The notes beneath the pieces were generated by a model. That model was not told where the DNA came from. It searched no databases and saw only the letters and a program-made list of their open reading frames with translations. 64,000 nucleotides of DNA. It comes from Camellia lanceoleosa. Its lineage: Eukaryota > Streptophyta > Magnoliopsida > Ericales > Theaceae. This document shows, one piece after another, positions 1 through 11,673 of the stretch (the first letter of the stretch is position 1; each line of letters opens with the position of its first letter). The stretch lies in NCBI GenBank assembly GCA_025200525.1, contig CM045763.1, positions 85,154,131-85,218,130 on the forward strand. The letters are read 5' to 3'. Made by a program: the position numbers and the translations under genes.

Positions 1-880
1 TGAGTTTATGTGTTTAAACTGCTAATTGAAGGCCTTATCGGCGGTCGAATTAGGAACTGTTTAGTGTTTTGTAATCAGGAGAATATTTGTGATTTAATGA
101 TATATTTATCTGCAAATTGATTAGGAATGATTAAATTGATTAAACTAGATTAAAATTGAGCTAAGTGCAAGTGTTAGTTGATTTACCAAATTGCCATGGT
201 GAGTGGAGCTTTGTTTATTCAATTATATTGAGCCTTATACACCTTATACACTTAGAGAAAACTTTTCCTCAGCCAAGAACTGAGAGTTCCACCGATTTTA
301 GAGAGAGGGAAATTGAGGGAGTTGAATCCATCTTGTGGTTGCTTGAAGACTTGAAGTAAATTGAAGTGTATTTGCATAATTGAGCTTCTAGGCTTAAACT
401 ACAAGGCTAAGGTAGATTATTCATCCTCCTAATTGTGTCATTGAGCTAAATCTTGCATGTTCCATGGCAAATTATGGGGCTAGGCCATGTTTTAAGTTCT
501 AACATGTTGGTATTGTTGATTTTGGAGTGAATTCATGTTGGAATTGGACATGCATGTTCATGATCATGTTTAATCTATGTTCTCGCCTTGTTTTTCAAAG
601 TATTGAGCTCATTAGAGCATCACATTGGAGCTTTAAAATTGATTTGATTGCATGCATGTCATGTTTGAAGGTTGTTTATGCATGTTCTTGAGAATTAGTT
701 TGAAATTGAGTTTAATTGAAACACCCTTGGGCCTTGATTTCTTAAATTGAGCTTTAAAACGTGTTATTCTATGTATTTGAAAGAGTTTTCCAGAAAATGG
801 GCCCAAGAGGATCGAGTTGGGAGCATCAAACTTGAGTTTTGAACTTGGAACACAAACCTGGATTTTCCAGATTTTTGATG

Positions 881-905
881 TCCGCCGAAGTGCCGCTTCG
901 GCGGA
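881..905. repeat. Perfect 10-bp stem hairpin
   Basis: TCCGCCGAAG and CTTCGGCGGA form a perfect 10-bp inverted repeat around a 5-nt loop (TGCCG). It lies about 40 bp before the GCTCGAGC cluster in the same LTR. Confidence 0.85.
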
Positions 906-945
906 AATCATGCTCCCAGCATTTTCTTCGACTTGTTTACAGTCC

Positions 946-1138
946 GCTCGAGCAGATAAACATGCGCTCGAGCGGAGAAATCGAGCATCCAGCATCTAGC
1001 ACTGTTCATCAGTCCGCTCGAGCGGAGTAATGTACGCTCGAGCGGAATATTGTGTGACACGCTCGAGCACGGAAGTTGATGCTCGAGCGGGGACCCCTGT
1101 TTGCCTGTCCGCTCGAGCGGGGAAACCTGCGCTCGAGC
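946..1138. repeat. Cluster of eight GCTCGAGC palindromes in 20-bp pairs
   Basis: GCTCGAGC starts at 946, 966, 1016, 1036, 1061, 1081, 1111 and 1131. The copies form four pairs, each exactly 20 bp apart. Most extend to the 12-bp palindrome CCGCTCGAGCGG or a near match, and the first member of most pairs is preceded by GTCC. Function is unknown; it lies within the probable LTR. Confidence 0.9.
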
Positions 1139-2226
1139 GGAGGCCTTGTTTCATTGGAAATTCTGGAATTGTTTTCTAAGTGTATTTTTGCATCCTCATC
1201 CCATCATAGGCATTCTTAGGCCTAGTTAAGGCATCTTAATGAGGATTTAGACATAGAACCACACCGAGGGAATTTAGGGATTTAATTATCATCCTTCCGA
1301 TTGTGAAACTTAGTGTGTGTTCTATTTATTAATTGTTTAGGGTTGGCTCTCGGGGACGCGCTCTAGCTGCTATTAGCCCAATCTCTGTGAGTAACAATTG
1401 TGTAAAGATATGTTCAAAATGGTTATCTTTTGAATACTGAACTGAACTGTTTATTGAACTGTTATTGTTTACTGAATGAATGTATGTCCTGCATTACAAT
1501 CAGACAGTGGCATCCTTAGCAATTCTTTATCTTATTCTGAGCTCTGTCGGTTTCCTTGTGAAACCATACTGTTTACTGATTGGTGGCCATCATTACTGTT
1601 GGGTCTGCTAAGACCCGGTCCTTTTGGACCTACTGTTTATAGGCTAATGGATGTACCACATATGACTGATTGATTGAAATACTGAAAGATCGAATATCTT
1701 GTTTAATGGTGATTTCATTCTTGTAAGGACATTCATTCATAACCTCTTTACGCATTATGTTATTGATGGGCTTTAGCTTCTTGTTTATATATATATGTAG
1801 GTTCTCGTGACGGATCGAGCTAGGGCGTGGGTTGGTCCCCAGTTTTGTCAAGTCGACCTATGTGCCTCCTTTGTGAGGTTCCGAGTTGCCATGCTATGGC
1901 TTGGGGTGTTTTATTGTTCCCAATTCCTCTCACTGTTTGTACTTTTGTATAGATCGTCTACCGTTTTCTTTGTCTTGTTATCGAGGACGCGATCCGTCTT
2001 GACCGATGTAAATGATTGTATAGATCTGTCTTTTGAACTGTATGAATGCATAAAAATGTTTTTGGCATCTGATTTTCACATTTCAATGGACACTAGTTAT
2101 TTCTTGTATTGGCTTCCGCCAGCCACACTTCTGTTTGGTATTTATTCTTGTTCAAAGAGCCTTGGTAATCTCGGATTCTTGGCGATTCTGATGCTAAACC
2201 CATAGGGCCGGGTTTGGGTCGTGACA

Positions 2227-2770
2227 ATGATTTGATGATGAAATTAAAGAATGAGTTGACACGATTATATGATTGGTATGACTTGAATGTTCAAAGTCGA
2301 AGTGTGCAAACACAAACTGGGGGGAGTCATCAAGGGCAATGGATTTGGATGAAGAACATGACATAGATGTTCGGGCAAAAATGAAATCCAAGTATAAGAT
2401 GCGTTTGGAGAAACAAAGTAACATGGTTAACAAATCTGAGTTATAAAAGTTTTTGGTGGATGATTGTGAAGAAGACAATGATGATTTTGATATATTGGGT
2501 TGGTGGAAGGCTAATTCCACTAAGTATCGCATCCTCTCTCTCATAGCTCGGGATGTTTTAGCTATCCCCGTGTCTGCAGTTGCCTCAGAATCTGCTTTTA
2601 GCACGGGAGGTCGTGTGCTTGATCCATTCCGTAGCTCTTTATCACCCATCACGGTAAAGGCCCTCATTTGTACACAAAATTGGTTACGTTCTCCATCTCA
2701 AATCAGTCTTAGAGATCAATTGGATGAATTAGAAGATATTGAATCAGGTACATTCCTTGATCAATAAATA
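2227..2770 (+). pseudogene. hAT transposase C-terminal remnant (hATC dimerisation domain)
   Basis: The frame from about 2453 to 2767 encodes a classical hAT C-terminal dimerisation region. It has a WWK motif, then a stretch containing DVLAIPVSAVASESAFSTGG, then a segment ending ...LICTQNWL. This region mediates dimerisation in plant Ac/Tam3/DAYSLEEPER-type transposases. The copy is dead. A TAA at 2444-2446 interrupts the same frame, which continues upstream to about 2339. The 2226-2340 segment is in another frame, so there is also a frameshift. Everything N-terminal (BED zinc finger and catalytic core) is missing, cut off by the LTR to the left. The family is certain from the ESAFSTGGR motif; the sub-family is not resolved. 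Confidence 0.85.
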
Positions 2771-3900
2771 TTTCTTATTTTCTTTCTTTTATATTTTCTA
2801 AAAGTTATATGTTTAATACTTGAATTTCTTATGTTTTGTTTCTTTCATTTTTTTTTAGTGCTTATGGAAGGATCAAGCAACAAGGATGTCAACATCATTG
2901 ATTGATGTTAGAAAGGAATGGTAACAAGTTGAATATTTGATCTAATTTTTTTTATTATTATTGTATTTATGTTAAATTCAATTCTTATGAGAATATTTTT
3001 ATTATTTTTGCAGGACTTCTTGTGTTTTGTTGGTTGAAAAATATGCCAAATTTCTGGACATTTTAGTTTTTGATTTTTGAGATTGAGTATTAATAGTTGG
3101 AAAGGTAAGAAATTGAATAATTCATTTAGATTTTTTTATGTTAAATTCAATTATGATGATAACAAATTTTTTTTTTGATTAGATGATGATAACAATTTTA
3201 TTTATTTATTTATTTTGGCAGGACCACTCTTGCTTGGTTGGTTGGAAAATGCATACTCTATCTATTTTATTTTCAGTTTTTTAATATTAATGTTTGTAAT
3301 ATTTGGTCATGGATATATGATTTTTTTTTGGAGGGACTGAATATGATATATGGTGCTTGTTGGATAATGGATAGGTGTGATGCATGGTGCTTGTTTTGAA
3401 CAGACAAATAGTTGGTGGATATATTTGGATAAATTTTGGTATGTTTGGTTTGTTGGATGTTTGATACTTGTTGGATATGTTTGTTTCAACATAAACAGTT
3501 TTGATAGGTTTGTTGGATATGTTTGATGCATTTTTATTTTTAAATTTTTTAGCTCTTACAAGACAAGGATTTTCAAAGCCCAATTCATTTTTATTTTATT
3601 TTTTTGGGTAAATAAAGCCCAATTTAATTTGATAAAACATATGTAAAAATTATGTTTAAGTGTTGTTGTACTTTAGTTTCCAAGGCCCAAATTCATTTTT
3701 ATAATGGATAAAAATAAGCCTAAAATGTGAGGCCCAAAAGCACAAAACCGTAGGACCACACCAAAACCGCATATAGCGGTTTGGTTCGGTTTGTAAGTGT
3801 CTTTCGGTCTGTTCAGTTTTTGAAAAAATACAACCGATTATTTCGGTTCAGTTTAAAAACTACGAAAAAACCGGCCGAACCGTACCGATTTCACCCCTAT
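2771..3900 (+). mobile_element. 3' non-coding part and terminal inverted repeat of the hAT element
   Basis: AT-rich sequence following the hAT coding end. It finishes with a CGGTT-rich stretch and ...CCGTACCGATTTCACCCCTA at about 3880-3899. Read on the other strand this begins TAGGGGTGAAATCGGTACGG, the kind of terminus seen in many plant Ac-like hAT elements. The 8 bp that would be the target duplication are TTCCCGGT, but the left end has been lost, so this cannot be confirmed. Repeated blocks containing GGACT/GTTGG and 'atgttaaattcaatt' occur between 2890 and 3240. Confidence 0.65.
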
Positions 3901-3906
3901 TTCCCG

Positions 3907-4500
3907 GTCAATTAACAATTTTTGATGATATTATAAATTTATTTCAATTAATAATTCAAGTAATTTTATCATTATATAGGAGAGAAGTTAAAATTTTTAT
4001 TTTTTTAATTAATTCAGTTAAATAAAAAATTTTGACAATAAAATATTTATAATTTTTTAAATCACAAAGAATAATCTATATTTTACGTAAACTACAAGAA
4101 ATTTAATTGTAATTTATCCATTTAGATATATGTTGCTATGTCAACATAGAATTTAGAAGGTTAAATTACAAATACTCCCTGAGATTTGATTAAAATACAA
4201 ATCATTCCTGTGATTTTGAAAATTACATTTCACTCTCTGAGGCTTCTAATTTTATAACAAATGGCCAATTTTATTAACAAATCATCGAGTCAATTAACAA
4301 TTTTTAATGATATTATAAATATATTTCAATTAATAATTTAGGTAATTTTATTATTGTATAGGAGGGCAAATATGAATTTTATTTTTCTTAGTTAATTTTG
4401 TTAAATAAAAAATTCTAACAATGGGGTATTTATAATTTTTAAAATCACACATGACAATCTGTATTTTATTCAAACATCAATGATGTATTTGTAATTTATC
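3907..4500. repeat. Diverged direct repeat, two copies of about 210 bp
   Basis: The block at 3907-4120, starting TCAATTAACAATTTTTGATG, recurs at 4289-4500, starting TCAATTAACAATTTTTAATG. Both copies share the order of the GTAATTTTAT, TATAGGAG, TATTTATAATTTTT and GTAATTTATC segments. The spacer contains the 'aatactccctgagatttg' phrase common in plant non-coding repeats. It looks like an old duplication or the two ends of a decayed element. Confidence 0.6.
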
Positions 4501-4874
4501 TAATAAAAAAAAAAAAAAAACTGAGTGGGTCCCAATGCATGCATATGGGCAATCTTTATTTTTGTTAGGTAATGTCTTTATTATCTAAAAGGACCCAATC
4601 TTTATTTTTGTTAGGTTATCCTTTTATTAAAAGGACTAAGAACCGATACTTCATTATTAGTCAAAAATAGATTCTTTAGACTTCAAGACTTGGATACTTT
4701 TATTTGGATTGCATTGGATCACAAATTTATGGGGCAATTAGATCTAGCGAAATTTTTAAAAAATAATTGTATATTTATAGAAAATTTTAAATTTTAAATT
4801 ATTAATATTTATAAAATTTATTATTTCATAGTTATTTTTTTAAAATATCATTGATTTGATATTTCTCCTAAATT

Positions 4875-4887
<13 letters not shown>

Positions 4888-4935
<48 letters not shown>
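4888..4935. repeat. GA dinucleotide microsatellite
   Basis: About 23 GA units preceded by a short TA run. Flanking sequence to 5920 is AT-rich, and I see no gene in 4501-5920. Confidence 0.95.
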
Positions 4936-4937
<2 letters not shown>

Positions 4938-5924
4938 AAAAATTAGGATAAATTATATTGGTAGTCCTTGTATTTTTGTCCTTATGTTATTTTGATTCTT
5001 ACAATTTAAAGTGGCTCAATTTTGGCTATAAATTTATGATTTTGTCTCAAGTTAATCCAATTGATTACAAATGTTTGTGTTTTCTGATAAAAATGTGCAA
5101 ATAAGCGACATGTGTTATGCTTTTGTAAGAAAAATTATAATCTTGTTTAACTCAGTAAGTTGACCTCAATTAACTCTGTAACCGTTTTTCTTCAAACACC
5201 TTAATCGGCATCATCAATTGAATTAAATTAATACAAAATCTAATATGAATAATCAAAATCGAGCTAATTGAAATTATAAGAACTAAAATGATACAACGGA
5301 TAAAATTCAAGGATTACCACTATAATTTACCTAAAATTTTAACTTATATTTCATTCATATTTATTCCATCGAATAATGTTAGAAATCATAAAGAAAATAT
5401 CATAAAATACACTATGAAGATTTTTCATCACTTGATTAGTATGTAATGTTTTATTACATATGTAATCTAAAAATAAAAAAAAATTTTATAATTATTTTTA
5501 TGATATTTTTTTTTATAATTCTCAACATTACTCTTATCCCATAAATTCAAAATCTCTATTCAAATTTATGAGGTATAAACAGCATTCATAGCTTGCATAT
5601 GAAGACTTTTCAAACTAGTAGCGACTTACTTGAATGCATATTCGGCCCTTTTGCGTATAGACCCACTTTTTCTCTCTTAATTTTCTTGGCTAACAAACAT
5701 GGATGACGTCGCACATTCTTTGCAGTCCCCCTAGATCTGCGCCGGGCTGATGGTTCACATTTTGTGAGCGTGTGAACGAAAAAATAAAATTTGATTGGTT
5801 TAAAATTGTGACTCTTTTAAAATGATGGACTACTATTTTGAAATAACCAAATTTTTATTTTATTTATATATTTTGATAGTATGTCAACAAAATATAATTA
5901 GTATGAAATATCTAATTTGGCTTG

Positions 5925-6063
5925 CTTTGGCAAGTTAGTAAAAAGTCAATTTTTAGTTTTTTTAGTCTAAAAAATTAGCTTTTTTACCTAAGTCACTATC
6001 TAAAAAGCTAACTTTTTCGACTAAAAAAGTCAAAAATTAACTTTTTACCAACTTTCTAAAACA
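5925..6063. mobile_element. MITE-like imperfect palindrome
   Basis: The arm from about 5930 (GTTAGTAAAAAGTCAATTTT ... TTTTTTAGTC) is mirrored by GACTAAAAAAGTCAAAAATT ... CTTTTTACCAACTTTC. This gives a near-continuous foldback of about 60 bp per arm. No convincing target duplication was found. Confidence 0.55.
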
Positions 6064-6441
6064 CGACAAAATAAATAATGACGCTTTAGTCAATGGTAAA
6101 AGTATATCCAAATTGGTTTGGATTAATTTTAAGAGGACAAATTGTCAACCAAACGAACTTTAGCTGATAGAGAATTTTTAACTCATTGACAACCCATCCA
6201 TCATCAAAATCAGTGGGTTGGTTCAATATTTTGATAGTTTAGACAAACGATTTGAGTGAGATGAGCATGTTAAAAGTATAAAGTAGAAAATAAAAATATC
6301 ATCGAACATACAATCTTTTTTTAAAAAATAATTTCAAATCATGACACAATATTCACAAATTAATCGAATGTATGATATTATTTAAAATTATATTTCACAA
6401 GTTAATATTCGAATACATTCAAATCAAGAAAAAAATATGTA

Positions 6442-6724
6442 CTCCCTCTGTCCGAAAATAATAGTCAATTTTAGGGAACCCAATTTTTTTTTATGGTAAA
6501 ATTATTATATTTTAAAAATATTAATCTCCTAAAATTACCCTTTGATAGTATATTTTTTTGAAAATATCAATTGTCATAATTGTATTTTTTATATTATTAA
6601 TGAATTTAAAAGAATAGCAAAATAGTAAATTCATATCATTTTATTTCTTAATTTTTTAAAAGAGATTAATATTTTTGGACAATAAAAAATAGAATAAGTG
6701 ACTAATATTTTGAGACGAAAGAAC
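6442..6724. mobile_element. Stowaway-like MITE (Tc1/mariner type)
   Basis: The left end CTCCCTCTGTCCGAAAATAA and the right end ...TTTTGAGACGAAAGAAC are inverted copies of each other. The left end closely matches the CTCCCTCCGTCCC-type termini of Stowaway MITEs. A TA flanks each side (6440-6441 and 6725-6726), as expected for TA target duplication. The element is 283 bp, internally AT-rich and has no coding capacity. Confidence 0.8.
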
Positions 6725-6901
6725 TAATGAAAATGAGAGGTGGATGTCATTCAATTAATGTTGATAGCGTTAGGGGAAAATTGTGCATAAACAAGTGGAA
6801 GTAGATTTCCCAACCAAGAAAGATAAGGGAAATAACAATTCAGAGTGAATACGAAAAAACAAAAAAATTCACATCAATATTTATAAACTTTAAGTATTAA
6901 A

Positions 6902-7433
6902 TGTTAGATAATGTCTCAATGGGATCACATAATTAAATGTGGTGTTATCATTTATAAGAAGCCTACAATTTAAGTGATTCAATTTAGTTAATAGGCTTAA
7001 GGGTATATGTGTTATGGACCTAATGTGTAGATACTAGTTGTATAATTTCTATTTTTATGAGGGGCAGAAATAGAAATTAAAACATATTGGTTAAAGTTGG
7101 TTTTCATTCCTTTTGAACTTCCACAACCTTTCAGTTTTGAAAACTAATAAATAGAAATTAAAACCAATAATGGTTAAAGTTGGTTTTCATTCCTTTTGAA
7201 CTTCCACAACCTTTCAGTTTTGAAAACTAATTACAACCTTTAAAAGGTTATGGTCCCTATTCCTTCCCAAGTAGAAAAAAAAAAGAACACTGTCATTTTT
7301 CTAAATCCTCTCAAGGAGAAACATAAGGCACCAAAGGGGAAAGGATTAGAAGGCAATAACATAATCAATAACAAAGAGTTTATTGATAATCACGCTTCCG
7401 TTTAACCGTTCATCAATGGATTCAGGTATGTCA
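6902..7433 (+). other. Possible Copia-type solo LTR remnant
   Basis: A segment beginning TGTTAGATAATGTCTC and ending near GCTTCCGTTTAACCGTTCA resembles small plant Copia LTRs in style. I could not find matching target duplications or a primer-binding site, so this is a weak inference. Confidence 0.28.
7068..7231. repeat. Tandem duplication of about 81 bp, two copies
   Basis: AAATAGAAATTAAAAC...GGTTAAAGTTGG...CAGTTTTGAAAACTAAT occurs at 7068-7148 and again at 7149-7231. The copies are nearly identical apart from a few bases near the start of the second, so the duplication looks recent. Confidence 0.9.
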
Positions 7434-7959
7434 TTTTGTCTTGATTTCTTGATAATACACATGGTAAATGATCCGAAGTGTAAGGTTTATGTTCTGAAAT
7501 TTATGTTTACATTAAAGTGTTAAACTTTTCCATCACCTTGTAATTATTTTTGACAGATGGAATTGAGATGTAATTTCCAAAAAAAAATTATGTGCATTAA
7601 GAAAAAATGATGTATGAAAATAAAGTTTCAGACCATTCACTTCAGAAACTCTAGCATGATTATTACTCTCCAGATGTCTCAAAGTTCTGCTTCCATGGCA
7701 ATAATTGCTATCTCTGGTATCAAACTCACAAGGATTGGCCCAAATTTGAAGGACTTTGGGCTTCGTGTTTCAACAAAAAGAGCAAAGTAACATGTTTAAG
7801 ATGCGAAAAGGCCCAACACAACACCAGATCTCACTGTACTGTATGTCCTTTTCATTAATCCAAATATAACTAACACACAAAAAACAAATATGCAGGGCTC
7901 TCAAGTTAGCCCAACGCTTGCATGCTTAATTATTATTATTCACTCTCAAATCAAAAACG

Positions 7960-9880
7960 GTATTTGACAGAGTTGTGGAAAAATGATTATAGATTATAAT
8001 TTAACAGATTATAACTTATGTGAACATAAGCTGTTAACCTGTTTGATGCAGCTGTGGGCTTATGGATTTAAGCAACAAAATAGTGTTTGGTTGATAAACT
8101 GTAAAATAACTTTTTGTTGTGTAATTGTCCTTTTTGCCCTTATATGATATAAAAATGATTATTTTGTCATTTTTCCAGTTTTAAGTTTAAAAAAGTTATG
8201 TCATTAATAAAAGTTAAAATAATTAGTATTACAAAAATTATAATTTTCATTATAAATTAATTAGTGTCAATTAATGGCTTAATTAGCATCATTACTTTTT
8301 TATTTAATATATTAATTCATTACAATTAATATAAATTAATATCCATGTATTTATATTAATGTTATGATGTCATTACTTATTATTTTTCTTTATATTAATT
8401 TCAATTAGTTATTTAATAGAAGTTATAATATTTTTCTTTGTATTTCATTTTTTTTCATTAATTTTGTTTTTATTAATTTTGTAATATAATATCCATTTTT
8501 AATAGAAGTTATAATTTTGTTTTTATTTAATAGAAGTTATAATAGTTTTTTTTTATAATATCTATTTTTATAAATGTCCAGTTTTTTTCATTATCCATTT
8601 TTTTTTAAATGTCCAGTTTTTTTTTCATTATCCAGTTTTTTTTATAATATCCATTTTTTTCATTATCCAGTTTTTTTTTCCTTTCATTTTTTTTTCATTA
8701 ATTTTGTTTTAATTAATTTTGTAATATAATATCCATTTTTAATAGAAGTTAATAAAAGTTAATTTTGTTTTTATTTAGTAGAAGTTATAATTTTTTTTTA
8801 TAATATTAATTCTGTTTTTATTAATTTTTTTCATTACAATTAATAATATAACAATTGTTATTTTTTTAATTTATTATTTTTTTTCATAACAATTAGTAAT
8901 ATCACAATTGTGCAATTTATTTCTTTATTTAAATTGTGCAATTATGCAATTTTTATCAATAATTGTGAAATAAATTAAATGGAAGTTAATAAAAGTTAAT
9001 TTTTTCTTTTTTTACATTACAATTTTGCAAAACCCTAGATCTGATTTTGTCTTTGCCAAAGCTGGAGCCGGGCTTCATCCACTGAGTGTGTATGACTGAG
9101 GGTGTGTTTGATTGATCTGGGAAGAACCCAAATGGGTTGAAAGGTTTTGAAGGGCTTGGGAAGCGATTGGGTGGTGGAGGGACCACTAGAGAGCTCGTCG
9201 TCGTTGACTGATCTGGGAAGCAATTGACTAATTTGGGAAGAACCCAAATTTGTCATCATTGTAGTCGACAGTCGATTTTTGGTCGTGGATCTGATCAGAA
9301 TGGAGAGCATGATTGGCAAAGGACGGGAAAGTGAAGTCGCCAAAGCCTTCATCCTTGTCTTCCTCTGCTTTGGTATCTACCATAGCCGAGAACTCTCTCT
9401 CTCTTTCTCTGGGTTTTTTTTGGTGATCGTGTGTGGTTTCGGAGCTTGCATTTGACCGTCAAAGCCCTCGTCGTGGTCTTCCTCTGCTTTGGTGATCATT
9501 TTTTTGGTGATCGTCGTCTTCACCGGAAATCGCATCTGATCGCTGGAAATCGCCTCTCACATCGGAAATCGCCTTCTCTCTCTCTCTCTCTGAGTGAATA
9601 GTGTTAGTCTGAATTCATAACTGTGTTTATATATTGATATTTTCATAATTTCTTACGTTTTGGTGGGACATTTAAGTCATTTTGCCCCTCCATGATTAGC
9701 TGCGCGCAGAAGCTAAATTGATAAGCACCCTTGGAGCAACTTTGAGATTTAAGCCGAAAATGGCTTAAATTAAGCTATAATCTATGCCTTCTAAGTTGTA
9801 CCAAACATACCAACATAACTTAACTTAAGCCAAAAATTGATTTAAGTTGGAAATTTTTTTTACCAAACAGGCACAAATCC
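7960..9880. mobile_element. Probable non-autonomous DNA transposon with long degenerate terminal repeats
   Basis: The left end has GATTATAGATTATAATTTAA, CTGTTTGATGCAGCTGTG, TGTTTGGTTGATAAACTG and TTTTTGCCCTTATATGAT in that order. The right end, read in reverse, has CTGTTTGGTAAAAAAAATTT, ATGTTTGGTACAACTTA, GATTATAGCTTAATTT and AGGGGCAAAATGACTTAA. This suggests long, weakly conserved inverted termini. The interior is T-rich (repeated 'cattatccagttttttt' at 8570-8680), then turns GC-richer at 9020-9600 with CT tracts resembling a captured leader. No intact coding sequence was recognised. Confidence 0.42.
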
Positions 9881-10291
9881 ATTCACATATAATTTGTTTG
9901 AATATGGTTGATTTCTTGGTCAACATATAATGTGACCTAAACTTGAGGTTTGTCGCAACTATAATGATGCATTGATACATCACACTCGCCTCACTTCTTT
10001 TAATTTATTAATATTAGTTTACTTTATCTTAATCCAATAATAATATCAATATTTTTGACAAAATATCACAACAGTTGGCATATGTTAATTTTTTTTTTTT
10101 GGTTATACTTTGTTCTCTATGCAGGGATTTGTGTAATGTAGTTGTATCAAGAAATAATAGTTTGCTACAACTAATTATATTTTGTGTTTAGCTAATATTT
10201 TCAAAGCAATTGGTTTTATTTTTTTACATGGTATTGATATATTTGTCTTTACTATGGAGCAAAGTGAATTAATACCCTCAATAATTATGTA
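9881..10291. other. Intergenic, no feature recognised
   Basis: AT-rich sequence between two transposon-like segments; no coding potential seen. Confidence 0.6.
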
Positions 10292-10500
10292 TGCAGGGAC
10301 GGATCCAGAATTATGATTTTGGAAGGCTATTCTATAGTTTAAAAAATTGAGAGCTACTCTATATAATTTTGAAATTATCTAAAAATAATTTAGGGGTGCA
10401 AACTCCTATAATTTTAAAATTTCTAGTATAATATATGATATTTTTCAAATTTTTTGGAGTGCAACCGCCCCCCAGCCCCCTCCTAGATCCATCATTGCAT
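10292..10500. mobile_element. MITE-like element with GGATCC-containing inverted ends
   Basis: TGCAGGGACGGATCCAGA at the left is mirrored by CTAGATCCATCATTGCA at the right (about 13 of 17 positions match). The total is about 209 bp with no coding capacity. Repeats starting GGGACGGATCCAG are widespread in angiosperm genomes. The superfamily is not assigned. Confidence 0.6.
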
Positions 10501-11200
10501 GTGTATACCAATAAGTGTGATATTTTGTTAGAGTATTAGCCTCGTTAATTAAGGATAAAATAAACTAATGTTAACAGTTTATTTATACAAATTGATAATT
10601 CAACAATAGCGTGATATAAATATAATAATTTGATACGACAAAGTAAATTTTTTTCAAAAACACTAGAAGTAATAACCACTTGAGGATGATAGTCTTGTGA
10701 TAGAGACTTCCTCTCATGCAATTTAGTGATTAAGACAACATAAGTTTGAGTTTCTAGAACTCCAGTCGAAGATTAGCTTTGAATCATTAGTTCTTATTAT
10801 TACGTTGCAGGCGAAAATTAACCTTGAATCATTAGTTCTTATTATTACATTCCCAATAAGATTGAAAAATTAAAGCATGTTTTTTTGAGAAACCACCTAT
10901 GGATTCATGTATATACCGCCCACATTGCCGAATCCATTTAATTCTCTCATGTTTAATCATCCGACATATTTAAAGGAAATTAGTTCAAATTAATCCTTGC
11001 CGGAACATTCCCTACCCTTTTATCATTCAATAATAATATAAAAATAAATATAAACAAAATGATGCAACAGAATTATAAACCTATCACTCTAAAACAAAAT
11101 TTTCATTAAGATATTTCTTAATAAATAAAAATTTCACTAACACATTATTCTCACTAATAATTATGTAAAATAAAAATAAAAATAAAAATAATAAAACATT
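10501..11200. other. Intergenic, upstream of the DRIP-like gene
   Basis: AT-rich. A 30-bp phrase containing TTGAATCATTAGTTCTTATT occurs twice, around 10780 and 10828. No coding potential. Confidence 0.6.
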
Positions 11201-11378
11201 TTCAAAAAAAAAAAAAACTAGTGGGAGTGATAAAATGGTTGTGGACCCTTGGTGGGGACCAAAATGAAGTGCAGGGTATCTATCTATTCCTTTCCTTTAA
11301 ACAGAGTATTACTCGCCGAGCTCGATCAATCTCTTCTCGCATGTTTCTTACAAAAACCTTCCCTTCCCTTGTGCTTCT

Positions 11379-11400
11379 TCTTCTTCTTCTTCTTCTTCAT

Positions 11401-11435
<35 letters not shown>
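11379..11435. repeat. CTT and CT microsatellites in the probable 5' leader
   Basis: A CTT run (about 11379-11400) is followed by a CT run (to about 11433) about 240 bp before the start codon at 11674. Such CT-rich leaders are common in plant 5' UTRs. Confidence 0.85.
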
Positions 11436-11673
11436 ATCAACCTCACGTAAAATTTTCCCAAACAATCCAAACCCATCTTCAAATTTCAGCTCAAAATCCC
11501 CCATATTGCTCCAATCAACAGATCCGTAGCTCTCATTACGTACCCATTAAGCCAAAATCATCTCTTTCTCTGATTTCTTTACAATTCTTCTCAATCCTTC
11601 ATCTTGGTGATTCAGTGTTGAATGCAGGTTAGACAGAGGAATTAGATATATACAGATATAGATATAGAGAGAG

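Larger units (their letters stand above)
1..2226 (+). mobile_element. Probable LTR (solo or truncated) of a Ty3-type retrotransposon, left end outside window
   Basis: Non-coding sequence whose right edge, GGGTTTGGGTCGTGACA, resembles the 3' end of large plant Ty3 (Tekay/Del-like) LTRs and ends in CA. At 2227 the sequence switches abruptly to hAT transposase coding sequence, so this edge looks like an insertion junction. No primer-binding site follows the edge, which fits a solo LTR. The 5' end is not visible, so neither length nor target duplication can be checked. The family is inferred from the terminus only. A cluster of GCTCGAGC motifs and a 10-bp hairpin lie inside. Confidence 0.5.

Noticed and set aside
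6902..7433. A full Copia insertion here
   Set aside because: Only an LTR-like segment is seen. No coding sequence, primer-binding site, second LTR or target duplication was found, so it was kept only as a weak feature.
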